A stretch of DNA of 64,000 nucleotides from Melieria omissa (GCA_963971225.1 OZ020267.1:33537989-33601988); one strand, 5' to 3'. Positions 22,039 through 33,384 are shown, numbered from the stretch's first letter. Notes: generated by a model from the sequence alone, not told the origin. Made by a program: numbers and translations.

Positions 22039-22252
22039 TTTACTCCTTTCCGGACCATTGTACGATGTATCGTACAAAATTGAATGAGTTATAATTCTTA
22101 AGCTAAATAATTTTTTTTTTTTATATTTTGTTGTATTTTATTGCCAAAATGTTCAACGAGGGTCAATATTTTGAAGAAAATATTTTTATCTCAAGAATTG
22201 CGTAAAGCGACCGGAAAGAAATGAAATGCGGAAAGTGACCGGAAAGGGTTAA
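22039..22252. mobile_element. TTAA MITE, CCCTTTCCGG ends
   Basis: The right end reads GTGACCGGAAAGGG then TTAA (22249-22252). The left end is a degenerate inverted copy, 'tttactcctttccggacc'. The TTAA target is intact only on the right. About 214 bp, no coding capacity. It also holds 'tgtacgatgtatcgtaca', an internal near-palindrome. Confidence 0.65.
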
Positions 22253-23158
22253 GCATAACAGAAAATTATGTGAAGGCATCGAATTTTAGTTACTTGCACC
22301 TCAGGACCTGCTCAGATTCCTATTTTAGTACCTAATTCAATCTATATGAATCGACCGCTGCACAACGCTTCATTGCTTCTGATACAAAAACACGCTCAGC
22401 CGGCAACAGCGCGCTTCAAACTTGAAATGTGTTAAAGCGAATTATATGAAAATACTACCAGAATGTTTTTTTCATTTTTATAAAAGTCATGGAGATGAAA
22501 ATCAAGAAAAAATTTCACAGATAATGACCTACAAACAAATAAGTTGGATTTATAATCAACAGCAACTTTATTACTAAAACAGTTCCAATAAAAATAAAAA
22601 TGAAATGGCAAACCATTTGCTAATAAATTACATCATTACATCTTTAATTCCCTACTAAATATGTCTTCATCTGCTAATATATCTAATCCTATTTGTTTTG
22701 TTATTATAAACCAAACTCGTAAAAATCCGATTAATTGCTAATCACTAATCTCCATAAAGTCGCCAACCCAACTTTGGCCCATTCGAATGTGTCCAAACGC
22801 CATTAAAATTCTATGCACAGCCAGAACTGCAAGAAGCGAAAACTTGATGGCAAATAGTGAGAGGGAAATTCTTCATTGCCAATTCAAACATGGTCATGGC
22901 CAGCCCACTAGTGAAAATAAATTAGGCTTCCAACTAAACGCAAACAGCGAAGCGTAGCAAAAGTCAAACGAAGAAACAAAAAGCAAAGAGCGCAAAACAA
23001 AAGAAATGATGAAGGAGCGCGACAAAGCAAGTGCGCAAGTAAACAGTGGTTCGTGGTGCGTGGGGCGGACAGCTGGTCGGTTGTTTAGATGGTTGGATGG
23101 TCGGCGAATTTAATGCGAGCCACAAGAGACAATTAAATGCACACAAAGTACGAGCTCG
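22253..23158. other. Upstream region of the first Osiris gene
   Basis: No gene is seen. The sequence is AT-rich to about 22700, then more mixed. It leads into the TATA box at 23159 and is the likely place for promoter-proximal control of the Osi6-like gene (inference). Confidence 0.45.
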
Positions 23159-23166
23159 TATAAAAA
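23159..23166 (+). promoter_or_regulatory. TATA box of Osi6-like gene
   Basis: TATAAAAA lies 127 bp before the ATG at 23286. Transcription would start near 23190. The other two Osiris genes have TATA boxes at similar distances. Confidence 0.7.
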
Positions 23167-23285
23167 CCGCAGACAGCTTGGAGGCCATTTACATATCCAC
23201 TTGGATTGTCTGCGAGCGTAGACGCAACCCAGACCACCAACAACTACACCGAAATCGCTTAGCAGACGCAGGAGCACCACACATC

Positions 23286-24373
23286 ATGAGGCAATACGTT
23301 GTTGTTTTCGTTGTGGCGCTGACGGTTGGAGCCACTTGGGCTGCCACTGTGCCCACCGCACCTGCGCGCTCCGCCACCGATTTGGCCTTCGACATGTACG
23401 ACAGCTGCCTGAAGGACTTTAGCACTGCCTGCGTGAAGCCAAAGGCCATGCAGTGGTTCAGTCAGGCCGCCCATCAAGACGAGATACAGCTGACTGACCG
23501 ACTGTCAATTGTGCGCACCAGCCGCGTGCAGCCGCTGCTGCAGCGCTCGCTGGACCCGCAAGAGCAGCTCTTCGACAACATTGACAACTTCCTGGCCACG
23601 CATGCGCTGCGCCTAAAGGCGCCCGAATTCTTCAGTAGTGCCGAGTCGCGTTCACTGGTGCCTGACTTTCTGATGGACAATGCGCTGACCCAGGGCGCAC
23701 TGGTGCCGCTGGCCGAACGCAGCGCCAACCAGGGTGAGTGGAAGCTTTTGCAAAAGCCATGAAGCAGATTAATTGACAGCTTGTTGACAGGTCGCGGCAT
23801 GGTGCGCAAAGTGCTGCTGCCATTCCTCATTGGACTGAAGCTGAAGACCACCGTCATGGTGCCGCTGGCACTGGCGCTGATTGCGCTCAAAACCTGGAAG
23901 GCCATGACTTTGGGACTGCTGTCGCTGGTGCTGTCCGGTGCGCTCGTGGTCTTTAAAATTGCCAAACCAAAGGTAAGCAAAATGCTGTGCAATGCCAGTC
24001 GAACAATACAAATTTGCAAATTTGTTGCATTCCAATGCAGATAATCAACTATGAAGTGGTGCACTATCCACACCATGTGGAACATGTTGAACACATCGAA
24101 CATGTGCCGCATCACATCGAACACGTGCCGCACCACATCGAGCACATTGTGCCACATCACATCGAACACATTGTGCCACATCACATCGAACACATTGTGC
24201 CACATCATGTGGACCACCATGTGGACCATCACATTGATCTGCCGCATCATGTCGAACACGTGGAGCACTTGGAGCACCCGTCGCCGGCTTGGGATCCACA
24301 CGCCTGGTCGCGCTCCTCGCAAGAGCCGCAGGACGCACAGGACATGGCCTATGCCGGCCAGCGAAGCTCCTAA
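23286..24373 (+). CDS. Osi6: Osiris protein with His-rich tail, Osi6-like
   Basis: Three exons: 23286-23733, 23791-23972 and 24041-24373. The introns are 57 and 68 bp with GTGAGT/CAG and GTAAGC/CAG ends. The product is 320 residues. The ATG follows a TATA promoter and opens a signal peptide ([19 protein letters not shown]). A two-cysteine segment follows ([10 protein letters not shown]), then a 100-residue region with [19 protein letters not shown]. The DUF1676 core is a basic start ([19 protein letters not shown]) and a long hydrophobic block (to [15 protein letters not shown]). The last exon encodes a His/Glu/Val-rich stretch with 24-bp in-frame repeats (HIEHIVPH) and ends with WDPHAWSR and AQDMAY, the family's AQxLAY motif. 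Osiris proteins act in the endomembrane system of cuticle-secreting epithelia. The number 6 rests on cluster order and on a remembered His-rich C-terminus, and is less sure than the family. Confidence 0.9.
24067..24266 (+). repeat. 24-bp coding repeats in His-rich Osiris tail
   Basis: Within exon 3, units like 'cacatcgaacacattgtgccacat' repeat with a 24-bp period, clearest from 24126 to 24206. They encode HIEHIVPH and flank variants HVEH, HIEH, HVPHH and HVDHH. The period is a multiple of three, so copy changes keep the frame. Confidence 0.85.
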
Positions 24374-24890
24374 GTCAAATGACAATCGATGCAACTGGAA
24401 GCGATTACGATACGTTCGAACGTTCAACACGAGCAACGACAACAATAAAGCGCGCAAATATTTATTTGTTTTTTAGGTTAAGTGGCACAAATTCCCAAAG
24501 ATTTGTATTTATTTATAGAAAGTTATTTATTTTCTCTGTTGCACAAAACAAATTGTTATCATTAAAAAATAATGCGAAAAATGTGGTTTTCCTTGAATTT
24601 AATGAAAATATACAAAAATAAAGCAAATGTTAATGTTATTGTGGCACAAAAACTCATTGCATAATAAAGTGGGGTTTTCATTTAGACAGAAGCGAGCAAT
24701 AACACTGGGTTTGATGAACATCAAATATTCCAGCATGTAGTAAGCTGGGAATGTAAAACAACAACAGCAATTAGGACCCGAAACATCAGGCAACTCTTAT
24801 AGATTAAGAAATATAGATTCCGAAATTGTTGAAATGTTGTTTTTTTCTTTTTAGAAAATGTTGAAGTATTGGTTTCTGTGGGTTCGGAAA
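24374..24890. other. 3' flank of Osi6-like gene with poly(A) signal
   Basis: AATAAA at about 24444 lies about 70 bp after the TAA and is a plausible poly(A) signal. Further AATAAA-like motifs occur near 24620. No other gene is seen before the AT-rich tract. Confidence 0.6.
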
Positions 24891-24894
24891 GTTA

Positions 24895-25711
24895 ATTTAT
24901 TTATTTATTAATTAATTAATATTAATTAATTTATTTATTTATTTATTTTTTTATTTATTTACTTATTTATTCATTTATTTTTAATTAATTTTTTTGTTTA
25001 TTTATTTATTTTTTATATATCTAATTTTTCTTTTTAATTAATTAATTCATTAATAATTAAATAATTAATTAATGTATTATTATTATTTTATAATTATTAT
25101 TAATTAATTAATTAATAAATAAATTAATTAATTAATTATTATTATTTTATAATTATTATTAATAATTAAATAATTAATTAATTTATTATTATTATTTTAT
25201 AATTATTATTAATTAATTAATTAATAAATAAATTAATTAATTAATTATTATTATTTTATAATTATTATTAATTAATTAATTAATTAATTATTATTAATTA
25301 ATTAATTAATTAATTTATTTATTTATTAATTAATTTATTAATTAATTAATTTATTTATTAATTAATTTATTAATTAATTAATTTATTTATTTATTTATTA
25401 ATTATTATTATTTATTAATTAATTATTTATTGTTTATTAATTAATTAATTAATTAATTCATGTATTTATTTATTTATTAATTAGTTTATTTATTTATTAA
25501 ATTATTTATTCATTTATCTATTCATTTATGATATTTATATATTTACAAATTAAGTAATTAATTAATTGGTTTATTTATTTATTTATTTACTTTTTTTAAT
25601 TTTTAACTTTTTCATTTATTTATGAAATTATTTATTAATTTTTTATGTATTTATTTATTTATTTGGTTTTTATTTGTTTATTTATTTACATTTATTTATT
25701 TATTTAATTTT

Positions 25712-25742
<31 letters not shown>

Positions 25743-25755
25743 ATTTATTTATTTG
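24895..25755. repeat. TTTA/TTAA/TTATTA low-complexity tract
   Basis: About 860 bp made almost wholly of A and T in interleaved 'ttaattaa', 'attatt' and 'atttattt' runs. Partial higher-order duplications occur, for example near 25080-25140, 25150-25220 and 25240. No coding potential. It separates the first Osiris gene from downstream DNA. Confidence 0.97.
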
Positions 25756-27800
25756 ACATTGATTCAGCATACAAGTTTGCTCTTTAAAATACAAAAAATA
25801 ATAACAATCAAAGCTAATTTCTTATGTAATTAATTGCCATAACCTGTTTTTAATATTTATTTATTAAACAAAATATATAAAAAGTAATAGAAAAGCAATA
25901 AAAATCCTCTTGAGGAAATATGTTTCTTGCAAGAATTAATCAAAGATGTAATCAATCAAGTTGTCAAGTTTCAGACATTCATTAATTCAACAAAAATTTT
26001 CCGAGGACGCAGCAACAATATTAAACGTCAATTTCAGCATTTCGGCCAACGGTTTTTTCTCTTACTTGTCAAATTTCTGACATTATTCATAAATTCATAA
26101 TCGTTTTCAAAGAACGAAGCATTACTATTAAACGTCAATTTCAGCGCTTTTTTTGCTATTACATTTACATATATATTTTTAGATAATCTAAATTTGTATT
26201 TACCTCTTAATTACATTGCGTGCTGCCCTCAAGTTAGAGCTAAACACACAACTGAATTTCGGTTAAATCTCAATTAAAGAGAACCTTTTTTTAATGAATT
26301 ACTGCCACTCTGGCTACCTTTTGCACCATCAATCTCTCAACTTTTGCATTGAAATATGTTTGTGCGTTGGCACAAATGTGGTTCAGATGGGCATTTCCTG
26401 GCAGGATGAGCCGTCTCCCTTTGGCATTGTTCGACGTTTTGCTTTATTTTCCGTTTTCTTCTTTGCGTTGCCAAGAAGCTCAAGAGAGAACACGTTTTTC
26501 CTCGTTGCTATTTACGGCCTTTGGTAGCAATTTTTCTGCTGTTTGTAGCTTTAATAATGGAACACTATTTATAAATCGATAAAATGGGAGGATTTCGTGA
26601 TGCATTAATGCTGTCTCATTTATCAAAAACAAGCGAGAGAGATTATGGTAAATGTGCGTGAGGTGAGGTTTAAGTTGCAAATTTAATAGAAGATGAACAT
26701 AAATTTATGATTGCTATAGTTTAAGTTTTGTTGAGAAAAAGGGTTTTTTGTATTATTCTGGCTGTAGACTATAAAATAAATCAAATGAATGAATTGGGAT
26801 TTCCAGCAAGTCTTTTTGGGCCAAAATCCAATCCATTACTTTTATCTTTTCGAATCATATTTCAAATCGTATTTCAGCTGCCATAATTGCCATATAAGTT
26901 ATTTAGCGGTCAGCTCCTTCAGCCACAATAATTTATTTTTATTTCTTTGTTTTGGGTTTTCGATTTTTTGCATACTTTTTGAATAATTTTGATTTTATTT
27001 ATTTTTATTTTATTTATTTGTTTTGGTTTCGTTTAGTCAACACTACAGGATTGCCAAACGATCTTATTGTCAGTTACGACAGGGAAGTGCCATTAACTCA
27101 ACACATGTAAACTTAAACTTAAACATAAAAACTACATAAATACATAACTTAATCAAAAGATATGAAAAAATAATGGAAGAATAATGGAAGAAGAATAATG
27201 GAAGAACAATAAAAATGCAACAACTTTGGACTTTGGCTAATATAAGGATATCAGTTCGGTTTTGCAACTTGTATACTTTTCAACGACTGAAATGCTCAAA
27301 CTAGAATCGGAATTCTAAGAGAAATAAAGTCTTCTAAGTATAAGAGCTCATAACCTCACACAATCGAAAAATATTTCTTTGGTTCGTTTTGGAAGACTTA
27401 AACCAAGTTTCCACTAAACATTATTGTTTAAGTAACTTTACTATAGCTCAGGTGCCCGAAGAGAACTTTTGCAGCAGACTGTATCCCATTAATGTTGTTG
27501 TTATGACCAGTTAAGAAAGTTAGTACTTTACTATGTGAAAATTTGTTTATTCTACTAAATTTTATTCACAATTGGTCTCAAGTACTAGAAAAGCATACAA
27601 AAATAGAGTTAAAATAGTAAAATAGTAATAGTTCAAAAAGTGCTAATTAAGTGAAGGTGTATACAAGTCGGCTTAAGAAAAAAATTGATATTCTTATGTT
27701 CGTTAGATGATTTCAAAAATGGTTCCAAAAACAGAAGACAGAGACACAATTGCACCGAGGCTCTGTTTCACCAAAAGATTTACAACAGAGCTTAGTAATA
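25756..27800. other. Intergenic DNA with one old ~100-bp duplication
   Basis: Two related segments, about 25958-26046 and 26068-26148, share 'ttgtcaa', 'ttctgacatt', 'aacgtcaatttcagc' and spacing. The rest shows no recognisable gene. A Phe-rich pair of open frames at 26294-26582 has no domain. Confidence 0.45.
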
Positions 27801-27839
27801 AACCAAGCTGGGCAGGTATATCACAGACATATCTCATAG

Positions 27840-28745
27840 ATCAATACATGATTTCCTGGTACACAGATGGCTCCCTAACGGAGGAAGGTACCGGAATCGG
27901 GGTGTATGGACCGGGGATTAGATACTCGGAACCTACAGGAAAGCTGACCACCATTTCTCAGACGGAAATATACACCATTGAAAGGTGCGCTCCCTTCAAT
28001 CTGGTGAGGAAATACCGGAACCGGAATATTGCGATCCTGTCAGACAGCCAAGCAGCAATCAAGGCATTAAGATCTTACCAGGTATCCTCGAAACTGGTGT
28101 CGGAATGCCTTGTGAAGCTGAACGAACTTGGTCGTTGCAATCAGGTATGAGTCCTCTGGGTTCCGGGTCACGCCGGTATCGATGGGAATGAGCAGGCCGA
28201 AAAACTTGCAAGAAGGGGGGCGTCTACCCCTTTTGCCAGCCCAGAACCCTTCAGCAGTCTAGGCAAAAGAGCCCTATCTATCCTTTCCAGGAAAGACGGG
28301 ATAACCATCCGGAATCAATACTGGGAAAATCAACCAGGCCTTGAACTTTCCAAGATAGTTATTGGATCTTACATCAAGAAAAGGTTCGAAGAATGTATGA
28401 GTCTCTCAAAGAATAATTTAAGGATTATCATAGGAATACTGACAGAGCATTGTAGATTGAACTACCATCTAACCAAACTAGGTATCAGGGTGAACCAACT
28501 CTGTAGATTCTATTTGCAGGAAAAGGAAACTGCAAAACACATACTCGGTATATGCCCTGCACTAATGCACAAACGAAAGAAGCACCTGGGGGACTTTATT
28601 ATACCAGGATCGGACGGGGTTTCCAAAGGCAATATATCTTAGGAAATATACTAAGATTCCTTTTGGATACTGGACTCACGGACGAACTGTGAAGGTCAAG
28701 AAGGGGGCACAATAGATCTATTAGGTCGCAGTGCACTTTCCCCGG
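27840..28745 (+). pseudogene. LINE 3' fragment: RNase H and Cys/His tail
   Basis: Translation gives a retroelement RNase H domain. WYTDGS carries the first Asp, ISQTEIYTIERC the Glu, ILSDSQAAI the second Asp and VPGHAGIDGNEQAEKLA the final His region. An in-frame TGA at 28148-28150 precedes that last motif. Downstream, LCRFYLQEKETAKHILGIC is the Cys/His segment that follows RNase H in I/Jockey-group non-LTR elements. The 3' end reads GHNRSI and finishes in 'aataataataac'. No reverse transcriptase lies upstream, so this is a 5'-truncated copy. Confidence 0.82.
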
Positions 28746-28839
28746 CAATAATAATAACAGAAGTTTTAAATCTTTTCTATAATGGCCAAAGCATTAAACG
28801 CAAAAGTTGTCACCCAATGTTCTTTGGTTCTAATTTGTT

Positions 28840-28930
28840 CATGAATGAATGGATGAATGAAAGAATAGATGAATGGACGAATGGATGAACGAATGAGTGA
28901 ATGAATAGATGAATGGATGAATGAATGAAT
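28840..28930. repeat. GAAT/GGAT microsatellite
   Basis: A short imperfect run of 'gaatgaatggatgaatga' units lies between the LINE tail and the MITE copy. Confidence 0.85.
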
Positions 28931-28964
28931 GTTAGAGAAGAATTTACTGTTGTCCCCATTTGCA

Positions 28965-29375
28965 AAAGTTATAGCATCTGCTATATATCTAGTTTTGAAA
29001 AATTTTAGCTTAAAACGGGTTAAATAAGTTTTGTATCAATATTTTTTAATCACAGAAAAATTGTTTAATATATATGGAAAAATACAAAATTACCACTTTT
29101 TGATTTTATTTAACCGTTATTAAAGAAACAGGGTTTTGATCAAACGCGCCCAATTCGTAGACCTCAATTAGAACACAAACTTTCCCTGATATCGTTGCAA
29201 ATTATTGGAAATTATTTTGGGGATAACAGTAAAATTGTTGTAATTTTCTTTGAATTTACTTCTAGAAATATAAATTTGTTGGTGCCTACTTAAATTAAAC
29301 TCATAAATCAATCGTAGCTTTTGCTATAAGATGACAAATGGGTGAAGTTGCTCTCGGGCAACTTTGGGGTCGAAA
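28965..29375 (-). mobile_element. Partial copy of the TTAA MITE at 32079
   Basis: It matches, in reverse complement, most of 32079-32490: 'gcttaaaacgggttaa', 'aaacagggttttgatcaaac', 'ccaattcgtagac' and 'aactttggggtcgaaa'. The terminal GGG-TTAA is missing at 29376 and the opposite end fades before about 28965. With 32079-32600 it forms a large inverted repeat separated by 2.7 kb. Confidence 0.8.
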
Positions 29376-29962
29376 CGTAGTTTTCTCTTTTAGCGCATTT
29401 TTCTACCAAAAACTACGAAAAACATCTGTAAAATATTTCAGCTTTTGGAAAAAATATATCAGGCTTTAGTTTGAAGATATCTGTATATATATTACGTCGA
29501 CTTGAGGTGGATTTATTTGAAGGTTAAAACTAGAAGTTAGTATTTCCATTAGAAATATTTAAATTAGAAATATCAAACATTTCAAATTCTCCCATGAAAG
29601 AGATAGATACAAAAAATCCAAATTCTTAAACTCCTCAAGCAGAACAAAACACATCTCTACAAAGACAACAACATGTTAAAGATTTACATGAAAGGCAAAA
29701 ACGATTATGTTTGTTCTGCAAGATGTCTATTCAAAAACAATGTTAAAATGAAATAAAAAGGTAAATAGATATTTCAAACAAAGTGTCTTATAAACTGCAC
29801 ACAAAAACTACCAAAACAAATCAATGAATGCAAATCACTTCAAAAGAAATTGATGTTGTGTGAGATATTCCCTTAGATACTGTAAATTCAGTAAACAACT
29901 TGAACAAAACAACTTTGGTCAATCAATCCTTTATCTCATCATCCATGAAGTTCACTACCAGT

Positions 29963-30109
29963 CAGTGGCGCACACAGAACAACCAAAACCCTCTGCGCCC
30001 AAACACAAAAATGTCTGGTGCGAAGTGTGTTTTTAACTGGCAGTGGGCTCAAAAGTTGTACGCAAGTCTCCGCTCCCCTCTCCCAAAAAAAATCCTGTCT
30101 GCACCACTG
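29963..30109. mobile_element. hAT-type MITE, copy 4
   Basis: CAGTGGCGCACACAG at the left and CTGTCTGCACCACTG at the right are inverted ends with two mismatches. The interior shares 'gggctcaaaagttgtac' with copy 3. It lies inside the 165-codon open frame 29900-30397, which is therefore not a gene. Flanking octamers CTACCAGT and TTGCCACT match at only five of eight positions. Confidence 0.65.
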
Positions 30110-30117
30110 TTGCCACT

Positions 30118-31630
30118 ACAAGTTCACCACCCATCGCGTCCAGGCCACAGCCCACCTCACAATGCTATCGTCCCAAATAAATCAAGTGAAAGTTTCCATT
30201 TCATTCCATTCGAATTGAGAGAATCCAAAATCAGCGGACAGCTGTTGTGCTTTTCGGCGAGGGAACATCAATCGCTCGGAATGACGTTCATTGTGTGCCA
30301 CACCACCACCACAACCAAACCCAAACGAGCCCAACGAAAGTCCCGGTTGTGCCCAAAAAGAGCGCCGAGAAATCGTGCCGCTGCCGTTCGTAGCTGAATG
30401 CGAAATTTCATATGTCAGCGAGGCGGCATGCAACGTGCAACAATTCAAAATGGGCGCCACTTGACGCACTTGGCTAGAAGCTCTGACAGACAGTATGGGG
30501 GCTGCGAAACAATTTCTACCCAACAATTTCGAATTTCATTTTAAGTACGAAAACCAATACATGTGACCCCCGAGCGGAGCCAATACGGCGGCGCATTGCA
30601 ATTAAAATCTAAATCGAACTGAAAATCAAGCAGCCCACACTCGACGGTCGCCAGCGATCGGCTTCATTCAACTTGAAAAATAATTTGTCGCGGCGTATTT
30701 TGTGTTTGCGTATTTGTGTGCAGCGGCTTTTACACATCGCACCCGCACCCAGTGGCTGAAAAGGTGCGCGTGGCATTTTTAATGAGCTGCTGCCGGTTGA
30801 TCGGTGAAATTTTCATTACGCGTCAACGCTCGATGCGCTTCGATTTGTATTTTGGCATTTCGAATGCGTTTTAGCAGTTTGAAATTCATAATTCTGTGTG
30901 CTTCGTTGCGTATGTGGACGCGGACGCGAATGTTAATGCGAAATGCAAAATCGAAATCGTGACTTTTGGCTGCGCAATTCAATTTCACTTTCGTTCGCAG
31001 ACAATTTCCATTTCGGCCGCAAGCGACCGCTGGCTCGTTAATTTGCTCATATTTTGCCATATTTGCTGTTTAATTTTGGAAAAACACTTTCTATTTCATT
31101 GTCACTTGCCAGCTGCCGTTGACCAATCACGATTTTGGTCAAATACAACTGTCGCCGCCTCGTTGACGAGCAAACGCGCACTGCATCGCTTTGGCGCGCA
31201 CCGAATGTGAAGCAATTGATTTCACCGCCTCTGATTGACATATTCTGATGGACTGCGCGCATTGTAATTCGATTTCGTGTACAATTACACGCGAGTTACA
31301 CAATTCGCTACGAAAATCATTTTATTGCGCAACATATAAATTATGACTTTGCATTATGACACTTTTATGTTGATTTATGCATGTTGTGGCCAACGTTAAC
31401 GCTGCGTTGTGTTAATGCGTTTTCGATTTTTGGCATATTTTTTCAATAGTTTTGAAATTTTTTTTATCTCTGAAGCAAAATGCTTCAAAGGAGGCAAAAC
31501 TTTTCATGCGAATTTTTAAATTATTAAAATTTCAAACATTTATAGTAATTTAAAACTGTTCGAAAGCATTTGTATGAATGTAAGATTTTCATACAATTTT
31601 TAATGATGTATTGGTATGTAAACTATATGA
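30118..31630. other. Intergenic DNA, possible regulatory region
   Basis: A repeat-poor, GC-mixed stretch (30.2-31.3 kb) rich in 'cattttgc', 'cgaattc' and 'gcgaatg' style words. It has many short open frames on both strands but no domain. It contrasts with the repeat-filled flanks and may be unique regulatory DNA of the Osiris cluster (inference). Confidence 0.4.
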
Positions 31631-31635
31631 GCTTA

Positions 31636-31690
31636 TGGGGCACAATAGATCAATCCTCAGTGATTGCACCTTATCAACTCTATTCTATAT
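31636..31690 (+). repeat. Short LINE 3'-end scrap
   Basis: 'ggggcacaatagatcaatcc' and the following 'cagtgattgcacctt' resemble the 3' end of the LINE fragment at 28705-28745 ('gggggcacaatagatct'). Confidence 0.4.
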
Positions 31691-31764
31691 GAGCTGATAA
31701 GTTCCCAGAATGGACTTAGTAGTCCAGTAGATGACGACGAGTACGAAAATTAATTATGAAATCG

Positions 31765-32020
31765 TTAACACTAGAAAGACCGCACATTTTCCCTACCTAC
31801 AAAGACTACATATTATGTCATTATGTCTGCTAAAATCTCGAAAAAGATACATCGGATTTGGCTAATTGTAATTGTAGAACACTAATTGTAGAACTAATTG
31901 TAGAACCCAATAAAAAATTAGAAGTCATCGAAGCAAACGTTGATAAAAACACTAAAGAAAATACAGATATTTAAAAATGAATTGCCCTAAAAATTACCGC
32001 AATGGTCTTTCTAGTATTAA
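31765..32020. mobile_element. TTAA MITE, piggyBac-style, family A copy 2
   Basis: TTAA plus CACTAGAAAGACCGC at the left (31765-31783) and GGTCTTTCTAGTA plus TTAA at the right (ending 32020). Both TTAA sites are intact. Inner sequence such as 'aaatacagatatttaa' matches copy 1 at 3198-3446 in reverse. The element is 256 bp and non-coding. Confidence 0.85.
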
Positions 32021-32078
32021 GGGCATTTATTCTAAATGTCAACATATTAAGTACTTCTGGATTTATGCAGAAAGAAGC

Positions 32079-32600
32079 TTAACCCTTTCGACCCCAAAGT
32101 TGCCTGAGAGCACCTTCACTTATTTCTCATTTTATATCAAAAACGATGTTTGATTTATGGGTTTAATTTAAGTAGGCACCAACAAATTAATATTTTTAGA
32201 AGTTAATTCAAAGCAAATGACAAAAATTTTACTGTTATCCCCAAAATAATTTCCAATAATTTGCAGCCAATGTCAGGGAAAGTTTGTGTTCTAATTGAAG
32301 TCTACGAATTGGGCGCGTTTTATCAAAACCCTGTTTCTTTAAGAATGGTTAAGTAAAATCAAAAAGTGATAATTTTGTATTTTTTCATAAATATTACATA
32401 ATTTTTCTGTGATTAAAAAATATTGATACAAAATTTATTTAACCCGTTTTAAGCAAAAATTGTTCAAAAGTAAACTAGCTCTGGAACTCTAACAAAGAGG
32501 CGTGGCGACTTCAAATATCGTGTGCACACTTCTTGGGCACATACCAATACCAAAAAGTAATATCGAGACACAGGGTCAAATTCGGGGTCGAAAGGGTTAA
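32079..32600. mobile_element. TTAA MITE, CCCTTTCGACCCC ends, complete
   Basis: TTAACCCTTTCGACCCC (32079-32095) and GGGGTCGAAAGGGTTAA (32584-32600) are 17-bp perfect inverted ends that include TTAA. At 522 bp it has no transposase. The layout fits a piggyBac-superfamily MITE. It lies 58 bp from another TTAA MITE (ending 32020) and abuts a LINE fragment on its right. Confidence 0.9.
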
Positions 32601-32885
32601 TTTCATGACAGAAATCCTGAGTGGAAACTGTCTGCTAAATATGCACAGAGCGCGACTGGTAATCACAGACAGCGAACCATGCAGATTCTGTATGGAAGAT
32701 GAAGAAACATCCATACACATAATAACCAAATGTCACGCAAGATTGCGGAAGGAAGGGAACTGATACAGGCGAAAGAGTTGTCTGAAACCGATCTCAGGAA
32801 ATTAAGGAGGATATGAACTCCTCCAGTAAGGAAAAGAAACACAGCACAATGGTTCAATATTGGAAGCAGTGTCTCGGGCAGTTGT
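32600..32885 (+). pseudogene. LINE 3' fragment (Cys/His tail)
   Basis: Translation shows FMTEILSGNCLLNMHRARL, then CRFCMEDEETSIHIITKC. This is the post-RNase H Cys/His segment of an I/Jockey-group retrotransposon, diverged from the copies at 27840 and 47060. A stop follows shortly. No RNase H core is present. Confidence 0.7.
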
Positions 32886-32969
32886 TGCTAGACTGATTTT
32901 TCAAGCATTTATTCTTGCCTAATGTTGAAGATTAGAATGAATTTTTTTATGTTTATACTTCATTCACAA

Positions 32970-33370
32970 GGCCGGCCTCGATAGTCAAGCGGGTAGCGCG
33001 CTGGCTTCTCATACCAAAGGCTCCAGGTTCGATTCCTGGCTCGGGCTGGTGAACAACTCATCTACTTCTATCGCTATCCACATGAAGGGAATGAGAATAC
33101 AAGAATCGCACAAGTGCGCTCTTGGCAGGCAATGGCAAAACCTCCAAGTGTGAACGAAAAACTGCCAATCGCCGTTCGGATTCGGCGTTAAACTGTAGGT
33201 CCCCTCCCCTCCCTTTCCCCATCCGCTTGAAATGTGTGCTGTAACATATGTTGGCAAAACAGTGTTGCATACACAGTTCAAAAACGGGTGAAATATGTGG
33301 TATCACAATGGGCCTTTCAGGCCTCCGAGTGTGTCTCTCATAGAGGCAGCCACCGCAACCTAACCTAACC
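32970..33370 (+). mobile_element. tRNA-derived SINE with perfect 14-bp TSD
   Basis: A tRNA-like head (32974-33048) has a pol III B box GGTTCGATTCC and an A-box-like 'tagtcaagcgggtagcg'. The arm 'cttctcataccaaag' may hold a CAT anticodon. A body follows with 'gccgttcggattcggcgtt' and 'aaactgtaggtcccc', then a tail ending 'aacctaacctaacc'. TACTTCATTCACAA flanks it on both sides (32956-32969 and 33371-33384). A perfect 14-bp duplication implies recent LINE-driven insertion. It is not a tRNA gene: the acceptor stem does not pair and the unit continues 300 bp. Confidence 0.93.
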
Positions 33371-33384
33371 TACTTCATTCACAA

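Noticed and set aside
23474..24457. 327-codon open frame on the minus strand
   Set aside because: It is antisense to the Osi6-like gene. The sense strand has signal peptide, splice sites and family motifs.
29900..30397. 165-codon open frame
   Set aside because: Its first part lies in a hAT-type MITE and the rest shows no domain.
32974..33048. Functional tRNA gene
   Set aside because: The acceptor stem does not pair properly and the unit is the head of a 401-bp SINE with a target duplication.
33350..33372. Telomeric repeat (TAACC)n
   Set aside because: Only three copies. They form the tail of the SINE, and flies do not use such telomeres.
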